A program made the position numbers and the translations under genes. From Elymus sibiricus (lineage: Eukaryota > Streptophyta > Magnoliopsida > Poales > Poaceae), in NCBI GenBank assembly GCA_039707655.1, contig CM077674.1, forward strand, positions 242,531,904-242,595,903: DNA of 64,000 nucleotides, in the 5' to 3' direction. The notes under the pieces are model-generated. The model ran no database searches. It worked only from the letters and a program-made list of their open reading frames with translations, and was not told the origin of the DNA. Shown piece by piece: positions 55,340 through 64,000 of this stretch (within the stretch, counting starts at the first letter, position 1; every line of letters begins with the position of its first letter).

Positions 55340-56874
55340 CTTGCTTGCCCTCAAGCGAAAAGTCGAAATCGATAATCATGACCTCATGTTTAGAGAGAGA
55401 GACGTCGATAAAAATAAAATATGGACATAGAGCATCATGATCTTTATTATAACAGAAATATATCATTATAAAACTTCTCATGAAAAAGTGACAATTCATC
55501 CACAAGCTAAAGTATGAACCATAAACCAAATTGAAAACTAACAAACTATGATCTCAGTCACTGAAGCAATTGCAATTCATCATATTATCAGAAAGAGTCT
55601 ATGTAAGAGCTTTGTTTAGCGAGTCCACATACTCAACTATCATTTAGTATTCTATGATTGCTGACACTCACGTCGTACCTATGGAGCAAAAGTTTCAGTT
55701 GAACACATAGAAAGATAGGGGCTTATAATTTCGCCTCCCAACGTATTTACCTCAAGGGTAATGTCAACAATAATAACTCATGATCACCTACATTCAACTG
55801 GATATATATATGCATGGATCAATCCCCACCACATGATGTTTGCCGAAAGAGAAAATAAAAACAGAATAGAGGAGAATACTATTGACTCTTGCATGAAAGT
55901 AAATACATAAAGTAAAAGATAGGCCCTTCGCAGAGGGAAGCATAGGTTGTCATGCGCTTTTGTTTTTGGATGTGCAAGCTCTTAATGTAAAGGAACGTCA
56001 CTTTATATTGCCCCTTGTGATAGCGACCTTTATTTTGCAGTATGTCGCTTTTATTGCTCCACCATCACAAGATCGTACAAAGCTTATTTTCCCTTACAAT
56101 AAAAGTTCATACATATTTAGGAGCATTTTTTATTGCTTTTGCACCGATGACAACTTACTTGAGGGATCTTATTCAATCCATAGGTAGATATAGTGGACTC
56201 TCATGGCATGAAACTGGGTTTAAGGATTTTTGGATGCACAAGTAGTATCTCTACTTGGTGCGGATTTTTGGCTAGCAAAGATAGGGGGCAAACACCACAT
56301 GTTAGAGGATCCAAAACAATATAACTTCTGTGTGAATATAAGCAAACATAACCCATTACGTTGTCTTCCTTGTCCAACGTCAACTAATTGACATAGAATA
56401 TTTGATGGGGGCTCACAATCATAAAAGATGTCCAAGATAGTTTATTTATATGTGAGACCTCTCTTCCCTTATTACTTTTTCATGAATTGCTACAATGACC
56501 AATGCTATGTTTGTCAACTTCCAACAAGTTTTATCAATTATACTTCTTTTATGTGAAGTCATCACTCCCCATAGGATTAGCATATGATCTCATTTTTATT
56601 CTTTCTTTATTTCTAAGATTGGATCATCAAAAGCAAAACACTCAACTCAAACTACTCTTTATTATATAACTTTCACACACGATTACATAGATAGATAGAT
56701 CACAAAGCAAACACTTGAGACTAAATCATACTAAAATTTTATTCCTCTAAATAACGAAATAACTAAGGATCGAACTAAGATAGATAATGATGATGAAAAA
56801 GTGATGGTGATATGATACCGAGGCACCTCCCCCAAGCTTGGCACAAGCCAAGGTGAGTGCCCATACCCGTGTAC
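55340..56874 (-). other. Untranslated 3' region of Gypsy element
   Basis: 1.5 kb between the third ORF and the PPT. No convincing frame on either strand; AT-rich. Confidence 0.7.
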
Positions 56875-57303
56875 TCAAGTCCCCTTCTTCGGTGATGGTG
56901 GTGATGACGAGGTGGTGGGCTTGTCCTTCAGCTTCAGCAAGTACTCCAAATTACGATTGAGCCTTCGAAGGGCATGATTCTGCTCTTCTAACACAATAAC
57001 TTCACGAGTAAGCAAAGTATTTTGAGCACAAATTGCTTCAAAAACTTTTAGTGTATCAATTTCAGATGGGGGAAATTTATCATAAAGAGTTTGCCATGAA
57101 TCTCCCTTTTCTACAGGTTCCTTCTTGTGCATGGCTTGATCTTCTTCTCCATGGATCCGGTCCTCTGCGACCTTTCCGGGTTCCTCTTCCATAGTTGTGT
57201 CCTCCTCTCTGGACGACCACTCATAATATACTTCGCTGAAGGGACGTTTGCCGGGTGAAGGTTGAAAAATCCGGTGATTGGTGCGGAGTCTTCGGGGGGC
57301 CAT
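56875..57303 (-). CDS. Third ORF of Gypsy element, env-position, coiled coil
   Basis: An intact 142-codon ORF between integrase and the 3' LTR, where Athila relatives carry an env-like ORF. ATG has an optimal context (CGCCATGGC). Twelve bases upstream lies a good splice acceptor (CTATTTTTCTGACAG, ending 57316), which would suit a spliced subgenomic mRNA. The N-terminus is basic (RRLRTNHR), residues 30-65 are acidic, and about 82-127 shows a leucine-rich heptad pattern (LKVF..ICAQNTLL..EVIVLEEQ, LRRLNRNLEYLLKLKD) typical of a coiled coil. The tail is Ser/Pro. No signal peptide or membrane segment, so a classical envelope protein is unlikely. Function unknown. Confidence 0.6.
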   Translation of the reverse strand: MAPRRLRTNHRIFQPSPGKRPFSEVYYEWSSREEDTTMEEEPGKVAEDRIHGEEDQAMHKKEPVEKGDSWQTLYDKFPPSEIDTLKVFEAICAQNTLLTREVIVLEEQNHALRRLNRNLEYLLKLKDKPTTSSSPPSPKKGT

Positions 57304-57638
57304 GGCGATCTAGATCTGTCAGAAAAATAGCTCGAAACAAGAACAGAGGAGAAACTTGCGATACAGTGGTCAAAACATACGGGAGTATATATAAAGAATC
57401 TTTATCTTGCAAAACAAGCATACGGGAAGAAAACGGAGTCGGGAAGGAACACGTGGGGCCCACAAGGCATCACGGCGCGCCCCAGGGGGGTTTGCGCCCT
57501 GTTGCTTTGTGGGCAACACGTGGGTCCCCTCGGCTGTTTCTTATTTTGTAATTTTTCTAATATTCCAAAACTGACAGAAATAATTTTTATGGAATTTTTG
57601 GAGTCGGTTTACTTACCGTATCACATACCTACCCCTTT

Positions 57639-59246
57639 TCAGGGTTCTAGAGCATTCCGGAAGGACTCTTTGATGTGTTCCTCTGGTGTAATTGTTTCAA
57701 TAATATTAGTTTCAACATTAATGGGAGTACCTGAGATATAATGCTTAATTCTTTGTCCATTCACCACTCTCGGATTATTGCCTTCGGAGTTGTTTATTTT
57801 AATGGCTCCGGAGCGATAAACTTCTTCGATGATATACGGTCCTTCCCATTTAGAGAGAAGTTTTCCTGCAAAGAATCTCAAACAAGAATTTTATAATAGA
57901 ACATGATCACCTACTTTGAATTCCCGTTTTTGAATTCTTTTGTCATGCCATCTTTTAACTTTTTCTTTAAACAACTTAGCATTTTCATAGGCTTGGGTTC
58001 TCCATTAATCTAAAGAGCTAATATCAAATAACCTCTTTTCATCGGCAAGTTTAAAATCATAGTTAAGTTCTTTAATTGCCCAATAAGCTTTATGTTCTAG
58101 TTCAAGAGGTAAATGACATGCTTTTCCATAAACCATTTTATATGGAGACATACCCATAGGATTTTTATATGCAGTTCTGTAAGCCCATAATGCATCATCA
58201 AGTTTCTTAGACCAATTCTTTCTGGATCTATTAACGTTGAAAATCAATTTTATTTCTCTATTAGTTAATTCAACTTGACCACTGGACTGAGGATGATAAG
58301 GAGATGCAATTCTATGGTTAACATCATATTTAGCAAGCAACTTACGAAAAGCACCATGAATAAAATGTGAACCACCATTAGTCATTAAATATCTAGGGAC
58401 TCCAAACCTCGGAAATATAACTTCTTTAAGCATTTTAATACAAGTGTTGTGATCAGCAATACTAGTTGGAATAGCTTCTACCCACTTAGTAACGTAATCA
58501 ACAACAACTAAAATATGGGTATACCCGTTGGATTTAGGAAAAGGTCCCATATAATCGAAACCCCAAACATCAAATGGTTCAATAACAAGTGAATAATTCA
58601 TAGGCATTTCCTGACGTCTACCAACATTACCAATTCTTTGACATTCATCACAAGAAATGACAAACTTACATGCATCCTTGAAAAGAGTAGGCCAATAAAA
58701 ACCAGATTGTAATACCTTGTGTGCAGTTCGGTCTCCCGCATGGTGTCCTCCATATGCCTCGGAGTGACACTTGCGTAAGATTTGTTCCTGTTCATGCTCA
58801 GGTACACAACGTCTAATAATACCATCTACTCCTTCTTTATATAAATGTGGGTCATCCCAAAAGTAATGTCTTAAATCGAAGAAGAACTTATTCTTTTGTT
58901 GATATGTAAAGCTAGGTGGTATGTATTTAGCAACAATGTAATTAGCATAGTCTGCATACCAAGGAGTATTGCGAGAAGCATTTATCACAGCTAATTGTTC
59001 ATCAGGAAAATCATCATTAATAGGAAGTGGGTCATCAAGAACATTTTCTATTCTAGACAAATTATCAGCTATGGGATTCACAGCTCCCTTTCTATCAACA
59101 ATATGCAAATCAAATTCTTGTAGCAGAAGAACCCACCTAATAAGTCTAGGTTTAGCATCTTTCTTTTCCATAAGGTATTTAATAGCAGCATGATCAGTGT
59201 GAATAGTAACTTTGGAATCAACAATGTAAGATCTAAATTTACACAT
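57639..59246 (-). pseudogene. Gypsy RNase H end and integrase
   Basis: Starts in the RNase H C-terminal part ([17 protein letters not shown]), then the integrase zinc finger ([10 protein letters not shown] ... CDECQRIG; Cys at about residues 199 and 202), then the DDE core: Asp at 231 (FDYMGPF), Asn at 290 where Asp is expected (LMTNGGSHF), and Glu at 326 ([10 protein letters not shown]). The last two are 35 residues apart, the DD35E spacing. A TAA at 58005-58007 cuts the enzyme; the frame stays open after it through the C-terminal domain (FFAGKLLSKWEGPYIIEEVY) to 57639. It is out of frame with the upstream ORF. Integrase would join element DNA to the chromosome; inactive here. Confidence 0.88.
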
Positions 59247-62200
59247 GCAAACACAACTGCTAAAAATTCTTTCTCAGTAGTAGCATAATTTCTTTGAGCA
59301 TTGTCTAGAGTTTTACTAGCATAATGGATAACATTCAGTTTCTTATCAACTCTTTGCCCTAGAATAGCTACAACAACATAATCACTAGCATCACACATAA
59401 TTTCAAAGGGTAGGTTCCAATCAGGTGGTTGAACAATAGGTGCAGAAATTAAGGCTTTCTTAAGTACTTCAAAGGCTTCTACACAATCATCATCAAAAAC
59501 AAATGGAACATCTTTTTGCAAGAGATTGGTAAGAGGTCTAGAAATTTTAGAGAAGTCTTTTATAAACCTTCTATAGAAACAAGCATGACCAAGGAAACTT
59601 CTTATACCTTTGATATCTTTAGGACATGGCATTTTCTCAATAGCATCAACTTTAGCTTTATCAACTTCAATACCTCTTTCAGAAATTTTATGCCCAAGGA
59701 CTATACCTTCATTTACCATAAAGTGGCACTTCTCCCAATTCAAGACAAGATTAGTTTCTTCACATCTCTGCAAAATTCGATCAAGGTTGCTCAAGCAATC
59801 ATCAAAAGAAGTTCCGTAAATGGAGAAGTCATCCATGAAAACCTCAACTTTCTTTTCACAAAAGTCAGAGAATATAGCAGTCATACATCTTTGAAAGGTA
59901 GCAGGTGCATTACATAAACCAACAGGCATACGACGATAAGCATAAGTTCCAAAAGGACAAGTAAAGGTGGTTTTTTCTTGATCTTCAGGTGACACAGGTA
60001 TTTGAGAGAAACCAGAATAACCATCTAGGAAACAAAAGTGTGTATGCTTAGATAATCTTTCTAACATTTGATCAATAAAAGGCAAGGGGTAATGATCTTT
60101 TCTTGTAGCTTTATTTAATTTCCTGAAATCAATTACCATCCTATAACCAGTTACAATTCTTTGCGGGATAAGTTCATTTTTATCATTAGGAACAACGATA
60201 ATACCTCCTTTCTTAGGAACATAATGAACAGGACTTACCCATCTACTATCAGCTATGGGATAAATTATACCTGCTTCCAGAAGCTTTAATATTTCAGTTC
60301 TTACCACATCTTTCATTCTAGGATTCAGCCTTCTTTGATGATCAACAACGGGTTTAGTATCAGGCTCCATATGAATTTTATGCTGACATAAAGTGGGACT
60401 AATGCCCTTAAGATCATCGAGAGTATATCCAATAGCAGCACGGTGCTTCTTCAGAGTTTTAAGTAATCTCTTTTCTTCATTCTCTGAAAGGTTAGCACTA
60501 ATAATAACATGATATATCTTCTTTTCATCAAGATAAGCATACTTAAGAGTATCAGGTAATTGCTTTAAATCAAACACAGGATCACCCTTGGGTGGAGGTG
60601 GATCTCCCAAGGTTTCAACAGGCAAATTATGTTTAAGGATAGGTGCTTGTTTGAAGAACAGCTCATCTATTTTATTTCTGTCATTCATATTCATATCATT
60701 CTCATGCTCAAGCAAATATAGTTCTAATGGATCAGTAGGAGGCACATCAATAGAAGCAAGACCAACAATTTCATCTTTACTAGGTAATTCTTTATCATGA
60801 GGTTGTCTACGAAACATAGAGAAATTAAACTCATGAGACATCTCACCAAAATTAACGCTAACAATTTCTTTAGTGCAATCAATCTTAGCATTAACAGTAT
60901 TCAAGAAGGGTCTACCAAATATATTGGGACAAAAATCATCTTGTGGTGATCCAAGAACAAGAAAATCAGTAGGATATTTGATCTTACCACACAAGACTTC
61001 AACATCTCTAACAATCCCAAGTGGTGAAATAGTATCTCTATTTGCAAGCTTAATAGTAACATCAATACCTTCAATCTCAACGGGTGCAATATCATTCATA
61101 ACTTCTTGATAGAGAGTAAACGGAATAGCACTCACACTAGCACCAATATCACATAAACCATGATAGCAATGATCTCCAATTTTAACAGAAATAACAGGCA
61201 TGCCAACTACTGGTTTGTTTTTATCTTTAGGGTCTGGCTTAGCAATTCTAGTTGCTTCATCACAGAAATATATTACATGTCCATCAATATTATCAACCAA
61301 AACATCTTTAACCATTGCAACACTAGGTTCAACTTTAATTTGTTCAGAAGGTCTAGGTTCTCTAATATTACTCTTATTAACCATAGTGGAAGCTTTAGCA
61401 TGTTCCTTAATCCTAACAGGGAAAGGAGGTTTCTCAATATAAGCAGTAGGCACAACTGGATCAACATGGTAAACAATTGTTTCTTCTTTAACTTTAACAG
61501 GTTCTTCTTTCAATTCAATAGGTGGACAATATTTAAACCATTTCTCCTTAGGGAGATCAACATGAGCAGCAAAAGATTCACAAAAGGTAGCTACTATCTC
61601 AGAGTCAAATCCATATTTAGTACTAAACTTACGAAAAGCATCAGTTTCCATAAAAGATTTAACACAATCAAACTCAAGATTTATACCTGACTCATTACCT
61701 TTGTCGATTTCCCAATCTTCAGAGTTATGTTTAATTCTTTCTAGAAGATCCCATCTGGATTCAATAGTTCTCTTCATAAAGGAACCAGCAGAAGAAGTAT
61801 CAAGTATGGATTGATCATTATAAGAAAGCCGAGCATAAATGTTTTGAAGAATTATTTCTCTTGAGAGCTCATGATTGGGGCATGTGTGCAACATATACTT
61901 AAGCCTCCCCCAAGCTTGAGTGATACTTTCTCCTTCATGAGGCCAAAAATTATATATATAATTCTGATCACGATGAACCAAATGCATAGGATAAAATTTA
62001 TGGTGGAATTCCAGCTTCAACCGGTTCCAGTCCCATGTTTCAGTATCATCACATAGCCTATACCATATCAATGCCTTTCCCTCCAAATATAAAGGGAATA
62101 CTTTCTTCTTAATTCCATCTCCGGATAAACCTGCAAGCTTAAACAATCCACAAATTTCATCCACATAGATCAAGTGCATATCGGGATGTACCGTTCCATC

Positions 62201-62356
62201 TCCTGCATAAGGATTAGCTAGCAGTTTCTCTATCATACCCGTAGGAATTTCATAATAAATATTTTCAGTAGGTTCAATCGGTTGAGGAGCAACTCTTATT
62301 GCTTCTGGTCGAGGTGAAGATACCCCGAACAAGCCCCTCAAAGGATTACTTTCCAT
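59236..62356 (-). pseudogene. Gypsy gag-protease-RT-RNase H polyprotein
   Basis: ATG at 62356 (ATGGAA), 110 bases from the LTR. Open for about 1035 codons. From that Met: gag about 1-340 (ALIWYRLCDD, WDWNRLKLEF), no zinc knuckle; retropepsin CDIGASVS near 402-409 and NIFGRPFL near 478-485; RT about 650-930 with FLDGYSGF (Asp about 778) and the FMDD catalytic box (about 840-843); RNase H with MCDASD (about 987-992) and TTEKEF. The frame is lost near 59240 by a single-base change in RNase H, after which the downstream ORF at 59246 takes over. The polyprotein would form particles and copy RNA. Apart from the shift, all RT and protease catalytic residues are present. Confidence 0.92.
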
Positions 62357-62433
62357 AGTGACAAGTGACAATAAATTTCAGCACGTAATATAAATGTTTC
62401 CTTACCAAATTCCACTCACCAAAGGTGCTTCAC

Positions 62434-62451
62434 TCCCCGGCAATGGCGCCA
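62434..62451 (-). other. Primer-binding site of Gypsy element
   Basis: Minus-strand TGGCGCCATTGCCGGGGA, one base different from the Sabrina-like site at 50071-50088. It lies 11-14 bases inside the LTR, depending on whether the LTR ends at 62463 or 62466. Confidence 0.88.
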
Positions 62452-62465
62452 GAAAAGAGTCTTGA

Positions 62466-63982
62466 TGACCCACAAATATAGGGGATAAATTTTAGTCCTT
62501 TCGATAAGTAAGAGTGTCGAACCCAACGAGGAGCGGAAGGAAATGACAAGCGGTTTTCAGCAAGGTATTCTCTGCAAGTACTGAAAGTCACGGTAACAGA
62601 TAATATTGATAGCAAGATAATTCGTAACAAGTAACAGGTAGTAACGGTAACAAAAAGTGTAGCAAGGTGGCCCAATCCTTTTTGTAGCAAAGGACAAGCC
62701 GGAACGAACTCGTATAATAAGCAAAGCGTTCTCGAGGACACATGGGAATTTCATCTAGTCACTTTCATCATGTTTGTTTGATTCGCGTTCACTACTTTGA
62801 TAATTTGATATGTGGGTGGACTGGTGCTTGGGTGCTGTTCTTACTTGAACAAGCCTCCCACTTATGATTACCCCCTCTCGCAAGCATCCGCAACTATGAA
62901 AAAAGAATTAAGATAACTCTAACCATAGCATGAAACATATGGATCCAAATCAGCCCCTTACGGAATAGCGCATAAACTAGGGTTTAAGCTTCTGTCACTC
63001 TAGCAACCCATCATCTAATTACTACTCCACAATGCCTTCCCTTAGGCCCAAAGATGGTGAAGTGTCATGTAGTCGACATTCACACGACACCACTAAAGGA
63101 AGCAACAACATACATATCATCAAAATATCGAACGAATACCAAATTCACATGATTACTTATGACAAGACTTCTCCCATGTCCTCAAGAACAAAAATAACTA
63201 CTCACAAATCATATTCATGTTCAAGATCAGAGGGGTATTGAATAACATTAAGGATCTGAACATATAATCTTCCACCAAATAAACCAACTAGCATGAACTA
63301 CGAGATGTAATCAACACTACTAGCAACCCACAGGTACCAATCTGAGGTTTTGAGACAAAGATTGAATACAAGAGATGAACTAGGGTTTGAGATGAGATGG
63401 TGCTGGTGAAGATGTTGATGAAGATTGGTCCTCCCACGATGAGAGGATCGTTGGTGATGTCGATGGCTTCGATTTCCCCCTCCCGGAGGGAAGTATCCCC
63501 GGCGGAATCGCTCCGCCGGAGAGGAAAATAGCTCCTACCCAGGTTCCGCCTCGAGACGGCGGCGCTTGGTCCTGAAAGTCTTCTCTTGATTTTTTTCTAG
63601 GGCAAATGGCTTCATATAGTGGAAGGAGGGGGCCTGAGGCCAGCTGTGGGCCCCACAAGGAATCAGGGCGCGCCCAGGGGGGCCGCCCCCTGTTGCCTTG
63701 TGGGTAACTGGTGGGTCCCCTCTGGTATTTATTTTCTCCAGTATTTTTTATATATTCAATAAAAAATCTCTGTAAAGTTTCAGGTCAATTGGAGCTCTGT
63801 AGAATAGGTATCTCTGATGTGGCTATTTCAGGTCCAGAATTCCAGCTACCGGCATTCTCCCTCTTGATGTAAATCTTGCAAAATAAGAGAGAAAAGGCAT
63901 AAGAATTGTACCATAAAGTGAAATAATGACTAAAAACATAATAATTAACAGTAAGCAATCATGATGCAAATTGGACGTATCA
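62466..63982 (-). mobile_element. 5' LTR of Gypsy element
   Basis: Plus-strand TGACCCACAAATATAGGGGA ... GGACGTATCA. I place the left edge at 62466 because similarity to the 3' LTR stops there; the next bases (TGA) could extend it to 62463. No gene inside. Confidence 0.88.
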
Positions 63983-64000
63983 GAGGCCCATCGTTACCAC
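63983..64000 (+). mobile_element. Second CACTA resumes
   Basis: The last 18 bases contain GAGGCCCATCGTTACCAC, in the style of the GGCCCAT array interrupted at 53808. Too short to be certain. Confidence 0.5.

Larger units (their letters stand above)
53809..63982 (-). mobile_element. Full-length Athila-type Gypsy retrotransposon
   Basis: 10.2 kb with both LTRs (53809-55321 and 62466-63982), PPT, PBS, gag-protease-RT-RNase H, integrase and a third small ORF before the 3' LTR. RT before INT and the PBS type place it in Gypsy, Athila lineage. It is inserted in the second CACTA. The flanks GGTTT (left) and GAGGC (right) do not match as a target duplication. Confidence 0.92.

Noticed and set aside
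1..64000. tRNA, rRNA, CRISPR arrays, bacterial operons, riboswitches
   Set aside because: None seen. The tRNA-like matches are only the short retrotransposon primer-binding sites.

Overview
The window is plant nuclear DNA, almost certainly from a large-genome Triticeae grass (wheat, Aegilops, barley or rye relative). The evidence is the repeat content: a large non-coding LTR element of the LARD type, several 3-4.5 kb relatives of its LTR, an Athila-type Gypsy element with a tRNA-Asp-like primer site, a Sabrina-like LTR beginning TGATACATCTCCAACATATC, Copia pol, and CACTA termini (CACTACAAAAAAA). I see no rRNA, tRNA, organellar or bacterial-type genes and no CRISPR array. No undamaged cellular gene can be supported.

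Layout. 1-10533: a minus-strand LARD-like retrotransposon (3' LTR cut by the window edge; PPT, internal region with one intact 138-codon ORF, PBS, 3.8 kb 5' LTR). 10534-11168: a diverged tandem duplication. 11169-11410: a CACTA-like terminus. 11431-19027: a LARD-related LTR interrupted by a 4.45 kb solo LTR (14541-18993, target duplication GAAAA). 19028-31100: three diverged copies (A, B, C) of a gene-like or ncRNA-like unit with TATA boxes, a shared first exon and conserved splice junctions; a 4.28 kb solo LTR (23645-27925, target duplication GGTAC) sits in the promoter of copy C. 31590-33061: two head-to-head, broken copies of an unrecognised protein family; degenerate repeats of its tail make an array to about 35870. 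35900-37576: layered subterminal repeats and the right end of a CACTA transposon.

37577-52671 is a nest on the minus strand. A Copia element (37577-45788, cut inside reverse transcriptase by the CACTA, with a 620 bp foldback in its pol linker and a MULE-like element inside its LTR) lies in a Sabrina-like element (45789-51651, gag plus protease only). That element lies in a Gypsy gag fragment (51652-52671), which is itself cut by a second CACTA (from 52672). This second CACTA was split by a full-length Athila-type Gypsy element (53809-63982) and resumes at 63983.

How the parts relate: the window is mainly a record of successive insertions. The Gypsy element's pol is broken by a frameshift, a stop and loss of one integrase catalytic Asp, while its small third ORF is intact. 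The LARD and Sabrina-like elements carry no reverse transcriptase and would have relied on other elements. The most interesting signals are the small intact ORF at the gag position of the LARD element (dsRBD-like layout), two palindromes conserved across otherwise diverged LTRs (one with a compensatory change), an in-phase pair of exons inside a solo LTR, the intact env-position ORF of the Gypsy element, and the three-copy spliced unit.
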